Assembly: GCA_900112785.1 (NCBI GenBank)
Contig: FONB01000012.1
Span: 62,001 to 126,000 of the forward strand
DNA: 64,000 nt
Source: Phytobacter palmae
GTDB lineage: Bacteria; Pseudomonadota; Gammaproteobacteria; Enterobacterales; Enterobacteriaceae
Direction: 5' to 3'
Below, one piece after another: positions 1-7,974 of this stretch. The position numbers were made by a program, and so were the translations under genes. Position 1 is the first letter of the stretch. Each line of letters starts with the position of its first letter. Below the pieces are notes generated by a model. It was given only the letters and a program-made list of their open reading frames with translations. It searched no databases and was not told the origin of the DNA.

Positions 1-8
1 AATAGATT

Positions 9-1085
9 ATGAAAAGAAAAGTACTGGCGATTGTAGTGCCTGCGCTATTATTTGCAGGCGCAGCAAATGCGGCGGAAATTTATAATAAGAATAGTAATAA
101 AGTCGATTTATACGGAAAAATGGTCGGCGAACGCGTCTGGTCTGACACCGATAAACACAACAGCGAAAACGAAGATACCTCTTACGCCCGTATCGGCATC
201 AAGGGCGAAACGCAGATCAATAGCGAACTGACCGGGTTTGGGCAGTGGGAATACAATATGGATGCCAGCCATCCAGAAGGCGCTCAAAGTGAAAGTACAC
301 GTCTCGCCTTTGCCGGTCTGAAATTTGGCAACTTTGGCTCTTTTGACTATGGTCGCAATTACGGCGTCGCTTACGATGTCGCGGCGTACACCGATATGTT
401 GGTTGAATGGGGCGGCGATTCCTGGGCTTCTGCTGACAACTTTATGAACGGCCGTACCAATGGCGTTGCAACCTACCGCGTCACCGATTTCTTCGGTGAA
501 GTCGACGGACTTAATCTGGCGCTGCAATATCAAGGCAAAAACGACAACCGGAGCGTAAAAAAACAGAACGGCGACGGATACAGCATGTCAGCCTCTTATG
601 AGTTCGACGGTTTTGGTTTTGCCGCCACCTACGGTAAAGCAGACCGTACTGACGAGCAGGCTGCTGACCGTAAAGGTGATAATGCTGAGGTCTGGTCTGT
701 CGCGGCAAAATACGATGCCAACAATGTTTATGCTGCATTAATGTACGGCGAAACACGTAACATGACCGTCGAGAAAGACGACCAGTTTGCCAATAAAACG
801 CAGAACTTCGAAGCAGTTATTCAATACCAGTTTGATTTCGGCCTGCGTCCGTCTCTGGGTTATGTCTACTCTAAAGGCGATGATCTGAGCCGTCGTGGTA
901 GCTTTAAAGGCGGTGACGCCACCCGTGTAAACTACATCGAACTCGGTACCTGGTACTACTTCAACAAAAACATGAACGTCTACGCGGCATACCAGTTCAA
1001 CCTGCTGGATAACACGCAATATGTTCGTGAGACTGGTATCAATAAAAACGACCAGTTCGCAATGGGTATTGTTTACCAGTTCTAA
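9..1085 (+). CDS. OmpC/OmpF-family general porin
   Basis: Outer-membrane trimeric beta-barrel porin for passive diffusion of small hydrophilic solutes, 358 residues. The start MKRKVLAIVVPALLFAGAANA is a Sec signal peptide, and the mature protein begins AEIYNKNSNKVDLYGK, as in OmpC, OmpF and OmpN. The conserved SFDYGRNYGV strand and the C-terminal FAMGIVYQF with its terminal Phe needed for BAM recognition are present. The constriction loop L3 reads VEWGGD where classical OmpC/F have PEFGGD, so pore properties may differ. It resembles OmpF more than OmpS1, but I cannot assign a specific paralogue. Only eight bases precede the start, so its promoter lies outside the window. A strong terminator follows. 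Confidence 0.93.
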   Translation: MKRKVLAIVVPALLFAGAANAAEIYNKNSNKVDLYGKMVGERVWSDTDKHNSENEDTSYARIGIKGETQINSELTGFGQWEYNMDASHPEGAQSESTRLAFAGLKFGNFGSFDYGRNYGVAYDVAAYTDMLVEWGGDSWASADNFMNGRTNGVATYRVTDFFGEVDGLNLALQYQGKNDNRSVKKQNGDGYSMSASYEFDGFGFAATYGKADRTDEQAADRKGDNAEVWSVAAKYDANNVYAALMYGETRNMTVEKDDQFANKTQNFEAVIQYQFDFGLRPSLGYVYSKGDDLSRRGSFKGGDATRVNYIELGTWYYFNKNMNVYAAYQFNLLDNTQYVRETGINKNDQFAMGIVYQF

Positions 1086-1100
1086 TCTCACTTTTCTTTC

Positions 1101-1126
1101 AAAGCCCGCCGCGAGCGGGCTTTTTT
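1101..1126 (+). terminator. Rho-independent terminator of the porin gene
   Basis: GCCCGCCGCGAGCGGGC hairpin followed by six T, 15 bases after the porin stop codon. Confidence 0.88.
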
Positions 1127-1245
1127 GTGGCAAAAGCACAGTCCTGCCGCAGAATAAAGCATGTAATGATAAAATTTACTGGAGTAATGAGAAAAACATC
1201 TGTGACGAGAGTCGTTGAAAGCGAGGCGCGTAACTGATTGAATAA

Positions 1246-1335
1246 TGGCGGAGAGAGGGGGATTTGAACCCCCGGTAGAGTTGCCCCTACTACGGTTTTC
1301 GAGACCGTCCCGTTCAGCCGCTCCGGCATCTCTCC
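1246..1335 (-). tRNA. serU: tRNA-Ser (anticodon CGA)
   Basis: 90-base class II tRNA read on the minus strand. It begins GGAGAGATGCCGGAGCGGCT, has the anticodon loop TCTCGAAA, a long variable arm, the T-arm GGGGGTTCAAATCCCCC and an encoded CCA end. It is next to mtfA, as serU is in E. coli. Confidence 0.97.
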
Positions 1336-1428
1336 GTTTCAATGGTTGCCATGATGCCAGGTAATTTGGCATTTTAACAGACCCTGTCCCGTTAATTTGG
1401 TTCAAGTGGCGAGTTTGCGAGCAAAGCG

Positions 1429-2226
1429 ATGATTAAGTGGCCCTGGAAAACAAAGGAAGCCTCTCACGGTGCGGAATTCCCATGGGAAGATGCGTTAAAT
1501 ATCCCCGTGTTAGCGAGCCTTTCTTTAGATGAACAAGAGAAACTGGTTCAACTTGCAGACCGTTTTTTGCAACAAAAGCGGTTAGTTGCCTTGCAAGGTT
1601 TCGAACTGGATGCGCTAAAGAGCGCGCGTATCAGCATGCTCTTTTGCCTGCCGGTACTTGAACTCGGCCTTGAATGGCTGGATGGTTTCCATGAGGTGCT
1701 CATCTACCCTGCTCCATTTGTCGTTGACGACGAATGGGAAGATGGCATTGGTCTGGTGCATAGCCAGCGCGTCGTTCAGTCGGGGCAAAGCTGGCAACAA
1801 GGCCCCATTGTTCTGAACTGGCTGGATATTCAGGATTCGTTCGATGCATCGGGTTTTAACCTGATCATTCACGAAGTCGCCCACAAACTGGACACCCGTA
1901 ATGGCGACCGGGCAAACGGTATCCCGTTCATTCCCTTGCGTGAAGTCGCGGCCTGGGAGCATGACCTGCATGCGGCAATGGAAAACATCCAGGATGAAAT
2001 CGATCTGGTGGGAGAAAGCGCGGCCAGTATTGATGCCTATGCGGCAACCGACCCTGCGGAGTGTTTTGCCGTACTATCGGAATATTTTTTCAGCGCACCT
2101 GAATTGTTCGCCCCACGTTTCCCGGCGCTCTGGCAACGTTTCTGTCAGTTTTATGGCCAGGATCCGTTATCACGCCTGCGCGATCGGCCTTTTTCAGCCA
2201 ATGACCCCGTGAGCCGTGTGCACTAA
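1429..2226 (+). CDS. mtfA: MtfA, zinc metallopeptidase that inactivates Mlc
   Basis: MtfA (YeeI) is a cytosolic, anthrax-lethal-factor-like zinc aminopeptidase. It binds the glucose repressor Mlc and so affects ptsG expression. The 265 residues match the E. coli length. The HEXXH zinc site is H148-E149-V-A-H152, with the distal glutamate expected in the [14 protein letters not shown] segment. The neighbours serU (upstream, opposite strand) and asnT (downstream) are the same as in E. coli. It appears monocistronic. The start at [10 protein letters not shown] fits the family N-terminus. Confidence 0.96.
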   Translation: MIKWPWKTKEASHGAEFPWEDALNIPVLASLSLDEQEKLVQLADRFLQQKRLVALQGFELDALKSARISMLFCLPVLELGLEWLDGFHEVLIYPAPFVVDDEWEDGIGLVHSQRVVQSGQSWQQGPIVLNWLDIQDSFDASGFNLIIHEVAHKLDTRNGDRANGIPFIPLREVAAWEHDLHAAMENIQDEIDLVGESAASIDAYAATDPAECFAVLSEYFFSAPELFAPRFPALWQRFCQFYGQDPLSRLRDRPFSANDPVSRVH

Positions 2227-2279
2227 AAAGGCAATCTGCGCTTTAATTCACCAATTGAATCAGCAAGTTAAATTAGGTG

Positions 2280-2308
2280 TTGACACATACGAACGTGGCA
2301 AGTAGTAT
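2280..2308 (+). promoter_or_regulatory. Promoter of the first tRNA-Asn gene
   Basis: TTGACA at 2280-2285, a 17-base spacer and TAGTAT at 2303-2308. A GC-rich discriminator (GCGCCCC) follows, typical of stringently controlled stable-RNA promoters. Confidence 0.85.
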
Positions 2309-2326
2309 GCGCCCCGTTCACACGAT

Positions 2327-2402
2327 TCCTCTGTAGTTCAGTCGGTAGAACGGCGGACTGTTAATCCGTATGTCACTGGTTCGAGTCCAGTCAGAGGAGC
2401 CA
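2327..2402 (+). tRNA. asnT: tRNA-Asn (anticodon GUU)
   Basis: 76 bases starting TCCTCTGTAGTTCAGTCGGT, with anticodon loop CTGTTAATC, T-arm GGTTCGAGTCC and encoded CCA. Its position after mtfA matches asnT. Three further copies of this tRNA, apparently identical, lie at 6299, 25048 and 26856. Confidence 0.97.
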
Positions 2403-2408
2403 AATTTG

Positions 2409-2441
2409 AAAACCCGCTTAAGGCAACTTAAGCGGGTTTTT
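2409..2441 (+). terminator. Terminator after tRNA-Asn
   Basis: AACCCGCTTAA-ggcaac-TTAAGCGGGTT hairpin with a T run. The same hairpin follows the tRNA-Asn copies at 6299 and 25048. Confidence 0.9.
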
Positions 2442-2453
2442 GCTTTTCTGACC

Positions 2454-3377
2454 TCATATCCACTTCTCTGCCAGCACCTGCAATTCGCCTTTCAGCCAGT
2501 CCGTTGCCGCCCGCTTACCACTACGTTTATGTGAATAGATTTTTACTTCAAACGACGGCACGGCAAAGGGTAGCTCGAAGATAGCTAACTGCGCCGCTTG
2601 TTTCATCTTCCCGGCGGCAAAACGCGGGATAGCGAGCAACAGGTCGCTCTGCTCAATAATGAATGGCGCACTGAGCATTGAGGGCGTTTTTATCGTAACC
2701 CGCCGCGTATGCCCCATCCGTTCCAGTTGCAAATCTAAAATACCCTGCTTCTCGTTCCAGGGGGTGACTACCAGATGCCTGGCCGCAAGGTAATCCGTCA
2801 GCGTCAGTCGCGTGCGCTGGTTGTTGCTGATAACAACATACTCATCTTCAAACCAGACAATTTCTTCCAGTTCCGGATGCGCCACGTCATCCGGCGCACT
2901 GAACCCCAGCGCCAGATCAATCTCCCCGGCAAGCAACTCCGTTAGCGCCGGGCTGTGCGGCAAATAGCGCAGCTCAAAACGCAGGCCAGGAGCCGTCTCC
3001 TGCAGCCGATTCATCAGGGCCGGGAAAATACAAAAAGCGGTGAAATCCGTAATGGCAATCTGAAAGCAGTCACTGCTGCTGGCAGCGTCAAATGCAGGTT
3101 GTGGCGTCAGCTCCTGATTGAGCGATTTTAGCGCCGTGGCGATTGCTGACGCGATCTGGGTCGCATAAACACTGGGGCACATCCGGTGGCCCTCGCGGTA
3201 AAACAGCGGGTCGTTTAACGCAACGCGTAGACGTGAGAGAGCATGACTGAGTGCAGAAGTACTCATTGCCAGCTCTTCGGCAGCGGTTCTGACGGAACGG
3301 TGACGATAGATGGCATCGAAAACGGGTAAAAGGTTCAGATCGAGGCGTCGTAAAGCAGGATGCATAATATTCATCAA
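2454..3377 (-). CDS. LysR-family transcriptional regulator
   Basis: 307 residues with an N-terminal winged HTH (about residues 9-68; SVRTAAEELAMSTSALSHAL) and a C-terminal effector domain, the usual LTTR length. It is closest in style to the LeuO/NodD/PcpR branch (LDLNLLPVFDAIYRHRSV). A second ATG three codons downstream could also be used. It is divergent from the acetyltransferase at 3469 with a 91-base gap, so it probably controls that gene and itself. The effector is unknown and I do not recognise a named orthologue. Confidence 0.88.
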   Translation of the reverse strand: MMNIMHPALRRLDLNLLPVFDAIYRHRSVRTAAEELAMSTSALSHALSRLRVALNDPLFYREGHRMCPSVYATQIASAIATALKSLNQELTPQPAFDAASSSDCFQIAITDFTAFCIFPALMNRLQETAPGLRFELRYLPHSPALTELLAGEIDLALGFSAPDDVAHPELEEIVWFEDEYVVISNNQRTRLTLTDYLAARHLVVTPWNEKQGILDLQLERMGHTRRVTIKTPSMLSAPFIIEQSDLLLAIPRFAAGKMKQAAQLAIFELPFAVPSFEVKIYSHKRSGKRAATDWLKGELQVLAEKWI

Positions 3378-3468
3378 CCAGTGATTTCATTGCACTTAAT
3401 TCTTTTAACAACAACCCTTATGCTTAACACCAGCAATTTGAACCCACGCATAACAGACAGGAAGATCA

Positions 3469-3945
3469 ATGAGCATCACGATTCGCCAGGCACGCCCAAC
3501 GGACGCAAAAGCCATCTTTGACATGATTTATGAACTGGCGGTATACGAAAAGGCCCCGGAAGAGGTAGTGACCACCCCGGACGAAATCAGCGCCACTCTG
3601 TTTGGCGCCGACAGTAAAACTGAGGCGTTAATCTGCGAGATCGATGGCAAAGTGGCGGGTTATGCGGTCTTCTTCACCAGCTACTCTACCTGGCTCGGAC
3701 GCAACGGTATCTACATGGAAGATTTGTACATATCCCCTGACTATCGCGGCGCCGGGGCAGGCAAAGCCTTGTTGAAATACATTGCGCAATGCGCGGTACA
3801 ACGCAAATGTGGTCGTCTGGAATGGAGCGTGCTCGACTGGAACAAGCCGGCAATTGATTTCTATCTGAGTATCGGCGCAGTGCCGCAAAGCGAGTGGGTA
3901 CGCTATCGTCTTGATGGCGATGCGCTGCTGAAATTCGCGCAATAA
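3469..3945 (+). CDS. GNAT N-acetyltransferase, SSAT-like
   Basis: 158-residue acetyl-CoA-dependent N-acetyltransferase. The GNAT motif A region (LYISPDYRGAGAGKALLKYI, about residues 84-104) has the RGxGxGK-type pyrophosphate-binding loop. The segment LEWSVLDWNKPAIDFYLSIG closely matches the motif B region of spermidine/spermine and thialysine N-acetyltransferases (SSAT1/SSAT2), so a polyamine or amino-acid side-chain amine is the likely substrate. The start has AGGAAG upstream at good spacing. It is divergently paired with the LysR gene at 2454. The substrate is an inference. Confidence 0.88.
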   Translation: MSITIRQARPTDAKAIFDMIYELAVYEKAPEEVVTTPDEISATLFGADSKTEALICEIDGKVAGYAVFFTSYSTWLGRNGIYMEDLYISPDYRGAGAGKALLKYIAQCAVQRKCGRLEWSVLDWNKPAIDFYLSIGAVPQSEWVRYRLDGDALLKFAQ

Positions 3946-3996
3946 CCTGCAATGCGCGCATCCCCCGACGCCATTTGTTCGCGGGGGATGCTGTGT

Positions 3997-4947
3997 TCAA
4001 ATCTGGTAATCAATCACCTCTTCGTCCGGTTCCATCACCTGACGTTTGATATCCTCAACCGACAACCCTGCATTACAGAGTTCAATAAAACGCCAGACGT
4101 AATTGCGCTGCAGTTGACCACGTTTAAGACCAAGCCAGACGGTATTCGCATCGAACAGATGACGCGTGTCCAGACGCACCAGTTTGCCCTCTTCGTTCTC
4201 CCCGCTCGACTGCTCGGCCACCAGCCCGACCCCCAGCCCCAGCTCAACGTAGGTTTTGATGACATCCGAATCCTGGGCGCTGAGCACGATATCAGGCAAC
4301 AGCCCCTTACGACCAAAAGCTTCATCAATACGGGAACGTCCGGTTATCCCCTGCCGGTAGGTGATAAGCGGCCAACGGCTTATCTCTTCCAGAGTGAGCG
4401 GGGATGTTTGCAGTAATGGATGATCTTTCGGTACCAGCAGGCTGTGGTGCCAGCGAAACCAGGGAAAGGCGGCGAGCGTATTGTCATTACTGAGTCGCTC
4501 ACTGGCGATGCCAATATCAGCGCCACCATTGTGCAGCAGCGTCTCAATCTCCTGCGGCGTTCCCTGAATCAGTTCCAGACGGACTTCCGGGAACAGCGCA
4601 CGGAACGATTTAATGACCGTGGGCAAACTGTAGCGGGCCTGTGTATGCGTTGTCGCAATCGTCAGCACACCGGATGTATCATTTGTGAAAAGGTCAGCGA
4701 GGCGGCGCACATTGCTCGCCTCATTGAGAATACGTTCGGCTATCACCAACAGCGCTTTACCCGGCTCGGTCATACCCAGCAGCCGTTTGCCCCGGCGGAT
4801 GAAAATCTCAATCCCCAGCTCTTCTTCAAGCTCGCGGATATGACGACTCACCCCGGATTGCGATGTATAGAGCATGTTGGCGACTTCGGTGAGATTATAA
4901 TCCCGGCGCGCCGCTTCCCGGATAATTTTCAGTTGCTGGAAATTCAC
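3997..4947 (-). CDS. cbl: Cbl, LysR-type activator of sulfur-starvation genes
   Basis: Paralogue of CysB that activates tau and ssu genes for alkanesulfonate use when sulfate is short, with adenosine phosphosulfate as anti-inducer in E. coli. The sequence NFQQLKIIREAARRDYNLTE through EEVIDYQI follows E. coli Cbl closely. I place the start at a GTG (4947-4945) behind a GGAGGGAAGG ribosome site, giving 316 residues, the E. coli length; the open frame upstream of it is not part of the family. It is 101 bases downstream of nac on the same strand and is probably also transcribed from the nac promoter, as in Klebsiella. Confidence 0.96.
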   Translation of the reverse strand: MNFQQLKIIREAARRDYNLTEVANMLYTSQSGVSRHIRELEEELGIEIFIRRGKRLLGMTEPGKALLVIAERILNEASNVRRLADLFTNDTSGVLTIATTHTQARYSLPTVIKSFRALFPEVRLELIQGTPQEIETLLHNGGADIGIASERLSNDNTLAAFPWFRWHHSLLVPKDHPLLQTSPLTLEEISRWPLITYRQGITGRSRIDEAFGRKGLLPDIVLSAQDSDVIKTYVELGLGVGLVAEQSSGENEEGKLVRLDTRHLFDANTVWLGLKRGQLQRNYVWRFIELCNAGLSVEDIKRQVMEPDEEVIDYQI

Positions 4948-5025
4948 CCTTCCCTCCAGGGCCATCAGACATAACGCTATTGTTAAAGTCTGAGGCCTGG
5001 CAGAACAAATAATAAAAACCAGCAT

Positions 5026-5046
5026 GTTATTCCGTAATGGAATAAC
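5026..5046. repeat. Palindrome between nac and cbl
   Basis: GTTATTCC-gtaat-GGAATAAC is a perfect 8-base inverted repeat in the 101-base nac-cbl gap. cbl is known to be activated by CysB in E. coli. The site could be a LysR-type operator (CysB, Cbl or Nac) or a weak attenuating hairpin. Confidence 0.5.
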
Positions 5047-5048
5047 GC

Positions 5049-5966
5049 TTAACTCACCAGCTGTAGCTCCTGGCTATCCATGGCCGGACGACTTACCAGA
5101 GACATAAGAATATCTTTTACCGCCTGTGCCTGCGGGGAGAGCGTGCCGCGGGCAGAAACGTTCAGAGAGAGCGGTAACGTCATCGACGGCGTGGTAATAC
5201 GCGCCATCCAGCCATTGGCCGCACTGCTCAGGGAACGGGCAGCAGATTCCGGCAGCACCGTCACCCCCATACCACTGGCAATTGCCGCCGTCAGGGTGGC
5301 GATCGACTCGATTTCACCGATGATTTTTGCCGTCAGACGACGCAATGAGAATGCTTCATCAACACGCAGACGCACCGCGCTGTAATCACGTGGCAGGAAC
5401 AGATTCATCTCCGCAACTGCTGTCAAATCAACGCTTTGGCCTGGACAATCGCGTGTACCAACCAGATAAAGATCCTCTTTTAGCAGCGGTAAGCTGGTGA
5501 TACCGGAACCCGGCGCGCGCTCATACAGCACGGCCATATCGAGTTGACCACTGAGGAGTTTATCGTTCAGTACCGTGCCGCTGTTTTCATGCAAATAGAC
5601 GGTAACTTCCGGTAATTCTGAGCGCACCGCCTGCAGCAACGGCATCGTAACGGAAGAGGCTGCCGTTCCCGGCGCAAGCCCGATAGAGACCTGTCCACGC
5701 AGACATTGCCCTACATTGTTCACCGCCAACTGTGCCTGTTCGCACTGACGCAGGATAGTCCGCGCATGAGCATAGAGGATCTTGCCCGCCTCGGTCGGTG
5801 TCACGCCGCGCTTGGTGCGAATCAGCAGTTGTTGATCCAGTTCACCCTCCAGCGTAGCCACCTGCTGGCTCAGCGCGGGCTGCGCGATATGCAGTACCTC
5901 AGCGGCCTGAGTCAGGCTGCCGATATCGACGATTTTTACGAAGTATTTCAGGCGTCTTAAGTTCAT
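5049..5966 (-). CDS. nac: Nac, nitrogen assimilation control protein (LysR type)
   Basis: Nac links sigma-54/NtrC nitrogen signalling to sigma-70 genes: it activates hut, put and ure type operons and represses gdhA and gltB. The start MNLRRLKYFVKIVDIGSLTQ gives 305 residues, the exact E. coli and Klebsiella length. The HTH is at about residues 18-37 (LTQAAEVLHIAQPALSQQVA). The start at 5966 has a GGAGGC ribosome site; ten extra codons upstream are open but not expected to be used. A sigma-54 promoter and an NtrC half-palindrome lie upstream (6024-6039, 6157-6173). Confidence 0.97.
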   Translation of the reverse strand: MNLRRLKYFVKIVDIGSLTQAAEVLHIAQPALSQQVATLEGELDQQLLIRTKRGVTPTEAGKILYAHARTILRQCEQAQLAVNNVGQCLRGQVSIGLAPGTAASSVTMPLLQAVRSELPEVTVYLHENSGTVLNDKLLSGQLDMAVLYERAPGSGITSLPLLKEDLYLVGTRDCPGQSVDLTAVAEMNLFLPRDYSAVRLRVDEAFSLRRLTAKIIGEIESIATLTAAIASGMGVTVLPESAARSLSSAANGWMARITTPSMTLPLSLNVSARGTLSPQAQAVKDILMSLVSRPAMDSQELQLVS

Positions 5967-6023
5967 TTTGCCTCCTGTTCGGAATACCAGTGCCAACGCC
6001 GGCAGTCATGTTGTCGGAGGAGT

Positions 6024-6039
6024 TGCAATATGCTTGCCA
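6024..6039 (-). promoter_or_regulatory. Sigma-54 promoter of nac
   Basis: On the minus strand TGGCA-AGCATA-TTGCA matches the sigma-54 -24/-12 consensus (invariant GG and GC correctly spaced). It is about 60 bases upstream of the nac start. The nac promoter is known to be sigma-54 dependent in Klebsiella and E. coli. Confidence 0.88.
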
Positions 6040-6156
6040 GTTTTAGATAAGTCATCCGACCATCGCTAACAGGCTGGATAATAAGAGATTCTGATAATCA
6101 CAGGGGATGTGATTACTGAAACAGTGGTTTGCCTGATGCCCCATAAGAGACTCCTC

Positions 6157-6173
6157 TGCCTCATGATGGTGCA
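6157..6173 (-). promoter_or_regulatory. NtrC-binding site upstream of nac
   Basis: TGCCTC-atgat-GGTGCA, close to the NtrC consensus TGCACC-N5-GGTGCA, with one perfect half-site. It is centred about 130 bases upstream of the sigma-54 promoter, a normal enhancer distance. The rest of the 5967-6298 gap holds no convincing gene. Confidence 0.7.
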
Positions 6174-6251
6174 AGCGCTCGGCAAATTGCCTTTCTTGCA
6201 GGCACATTGTTGAAATAGTCAGCAAACAGTACATGAAAGGTATTGCAGCCT

Positions 6252-6280
6252 TTGACAAGGCGATCTGGCATCGTTAATAT
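6252..6280 (+). promoter_or_regulatory. Promoter of the second tRNA-Asn gene
   Basis: TTGACA at 6252-6257, 17-base spacer and TAATAT at 6275-6280, followed by the GCGCCCC discriminator. Confidence 0.87.
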
Positions 6281-6298
6281 GCGCCCCGTTCACACGAT

Positions 6299-6374
6299 TC
6301 CTCTGTAGTTCAGTCGGTAGAACGGCGGACTGTTAATCCGTATGTCACTGGTTCGAGTCCAGTCAGAGGAGCCA
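6299..6374 (+). tRNA. tRNA-Asn (anticodon GUU)
   Basis: 76 bases, apparently the same as the copy at 2327, with encoded CCA. It lies between nac and the YjfB-like gene, in the position corresponding to E. coli asnU beside cbl-nac. Confidence 0.97.
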
Positions 6375-6381
6375 GATTCAG

Positions 6382-6414
6382 AAAACCCGCTTAAGGCAAC
6401 TTAAGCGGGTTTTT
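6382..6414 (+). terminator. Terminator after tRNA-Asn
   Basis: The same AACCCGCTTAA/TTAAGCGGGTT hairpin and T run as after the copy at 2327. Confidence 0.9.
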
Positions 6415-6471
6415 GTTTTTCAACGCAAGCCTCCCTCAATACGACCAGTCAGCGGACCACTTATTCTTTAC

Positions 6472-6498
6472 TAATGTTTTGCCGTGACATGCCGATAA
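6472..6498 (+). promoter_or_regulatory. FliA (sigma-28) flagellar promoter
   Basis: TAATGTTT at 6472-6479, an 11-base spacer, and GCCGATAA at 6491-6498. Against the FliA consensus TAAAGTTT-N11-GCCGATAA this is 15 of 16 matches with exact spacing. It lies 62 bases upstream of the YjfB-like start codon. Confidence 0.86.
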
Positions 6499-6560
6499 TA
6501 CTGTGAGGCTTTGTCCTCGCACTGTTAGATTTTTTGTTTGTTAACAATAGGATGATCGAA

Positions 6561-6749
6561 ATGGATACATTACAAATCGCATCATTATCGACCAGTCTCA
6601 GTGCTTATAATCTCCAGAACCAGGTCAGCACCATTGTCCTGAGAAAAGCGCTGGATAACCAGGAGGCGACGGCAACCGGTATCATTAATCAGATACCTCA
6701 GGTGCCGGCAAATCCATCAATTGGTCGTCACGTTAATACCACCGCATAA
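6561..6749 (+). CDS. YjfB-family putative motility protein
   Basis: A 62-residue protein starting MDTLQIASLSTSLS and containing the conserved KALDNQEATATGIINQIPQV core and PANPSIG tail of the YjfB_motility family (Pfam PF14070), whose function is poorly known. I choose the ATG at 6561 because AGGA lies eight bases upstream and family members start MD at this point; upstream in-frame starts add up to nine residues without a better site. No signal peptide or membrane segment. The near-perfect FliA promoter upstream supports late flagellar expression. It sits alone between a tRNA and ldtA, away from any flagellar operon in this window. Confidence 0.8.
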   Translation: MDTLQIASLSTSLSAYNLQNQVSTIVLRKALDNQEATATGIINQIPQVPANPSIGRHVNTTA

Positions 6750-6809
6750 GCAAGTTTGCCCGGCTACGCTTGCGTTGACCGGGCATTCCTGAGTACCTAT
6801 GCTGCCAGG

Positions 6810-6834
6810 GCCCGCTCAGATGCGGGCTTTTTTT
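6810..6834 (+). terminator. Rho-independent terminator of the YjfB-like gene
   Basis: GCCCGC-tcagat-GCGGGC hairpin followed by seven T. A second hairpin without a T run (GCCCGG...CCGGGC, 6758-6784) precedes it. Confidence 0.82.
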
Positions 6835-6843
6835 ATGCGGGGT

Positions 6844-7794
6844 TTACAGCTGTTCTTTGCTCAAACCATTGCTGTGCGTGGGCTCGCTGATGTTCACAGG
6901 CATCCCGGAGCGGCGCTCCAGTACCTGCGCCGCCCTCAGGGCATCAACACCCTCGCCTTTAATGACGGCATGCAGTGCCGGTGTCAGAGGCAACGGAACT
7001 TTATTTGTGGACTCAAATTCGGCGCGATTACGCGACAGCGGCTCATGAATTTCAATCCAGCGGCTGCCGTCCGGCTCCACAGTGGCTTTCACCGGCTGGT
7101 CAATCAACTGCACACGGGTACCCACCGGCACGTTGTCAAAGAGATATTTGATGTCGTCGTTACGCAGACGAATGCAGCCCTGGCTTACGCGCAGCCCGAT
7201 ACCAAAATTGGCATTGGTCCCATGAATGGCATAAAGCTTACCGATATAAATGGCATATAGCCCCATCGGGTTATCCGGCCCGGCAGGTACCATCGCGGGC
7301 AGCGTTTTCCCCTCTTTGGCGTATTCACGCCGGGTATTCGGCGTAGGAGACCAGGTAGGCCCCTCCTGCTTACGTTCCACTGCGGTAACCCAGTTACGCG
7401 GCGTTTCACGACCTGCCTGGCCAATGCCGATCGGCAGGATCTCTACCGTATTGCTCTCTTTGGGATAATAGTAAAGGCGCATTTCGGCGACATTGACGAC
7501 AATGCCCTGGCGAACGGTGTCAGGCAAAATAATCTGCTGCGGTATCACCAGCGTGGAGCCCGCTTTGGGCAGGAAGGGATCAACATCGGGATTGGCCTCC
7601 AGCATATTGCTCAGCCCCTGGCCGTACTGCGCGGCAAAGGCTTCCAGCGGCAACGTATTGCCTTGTGGCACTGTGACAACCTGTACGCTGCCGACCAGCC
7701 GACTCCCTTCTGGCGGCAATGGATAGCTCACCGCCAGCGCACTCTGGCTGACGAGCAAAATAAAGAGGCCATAAAATAGTTTTATACGACGCAT
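6844..7794 (-). CDS. ldtA: L,D-transpeptidase LdtA (ErfK)
   Basis: Periplasmic YkuD-fold enzyme that links the C-terminal lysine of Braun lipoprotein to meso-DAP of peptidoglycan. 316 residues: signal peptide ([21 protein letters not shown]), a LysM-like segment (about 40-90), then the YkuD domain with [10 protein letters not shown] and SQGCIRLRN, the catalytic cysteine being C207. The start has AAGGAAATC just upstream. It sits between nac/asn tRNA and the cob genes in E. coli and keeps the nac side here. The C-terminal tail is a few residues longer than in E. coli. Confidence 0.95.
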   Translation of the reverse strand: MRRIKLFYGLFILLVSQSALAVSYPLPPEGSRLVGSVQVVTVPQGNTLPLEAFAAQYGQGLSNMLEANPDVDPFLPKAGSTLVIPQQIILPDTVRQGIVVNVAEMRLYYYPKESNTVEILPIGIGQAGRETPRNWVTAVERKQEGPTWSPTPNTRREYAKEGKTLPAMVPAGPDNPMGLYAIYIGKLYAIHGTNANFGIGLRVSQGCIRLRNDDIKYLFDNVPVGTRVQLIDQPVKATVEPDGSRWIEIHEPLSRNRAEFESTNKVPLPLTPALHAVIKGEGVDALRAAQVLERRSGMPVNISEPTHSNGLSKEQL

Positions 7795-7952
7795 GATTTC
7801 CTTTCCTCAGATGCGACAGGCGTAGCCTAATCATAGTCTTTTTTGTCCCTGTCTCGCTAATGCTCAGGGTTCATACCGCAACTGACAAGTACAGAATGTA
7901 GCGCCCTTCTTCGCTTGCTTAACATTGCAATTGCGCGTAGGCTTTCGGCCAA

Positions 7953-7971
7953 TTAAAACCAATCGGTCTAA
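7953..7971. promoter_or_regulatory. Probable AcuR operator
   Basis: TTAAAACC-aat-CGGTCTAA is an imperfect inverted repeat four bases before the acuR start. It resembles the TAGACCG/CGGTCTA half-sites of NemR-like TetR proteins and is suitable for autorepression. Confidence 0.5.
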
Positions 7972-7974
7972 ATC

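Noticed and set aside
3952..4974. Two long plus-strand open frames opposite cbl (154 and 184 codons)
   Set aside because: Lie wholly within cbl, which matches the E. coli protein along its length; no ribosome sites or recognisable domains.
6052..6258. 68-codon minus-strand frame upstream of nac
   Set aside because: It covers the sigma-54 promoter approach and the NtrC site; composition is not protein-like and no family is recognised.
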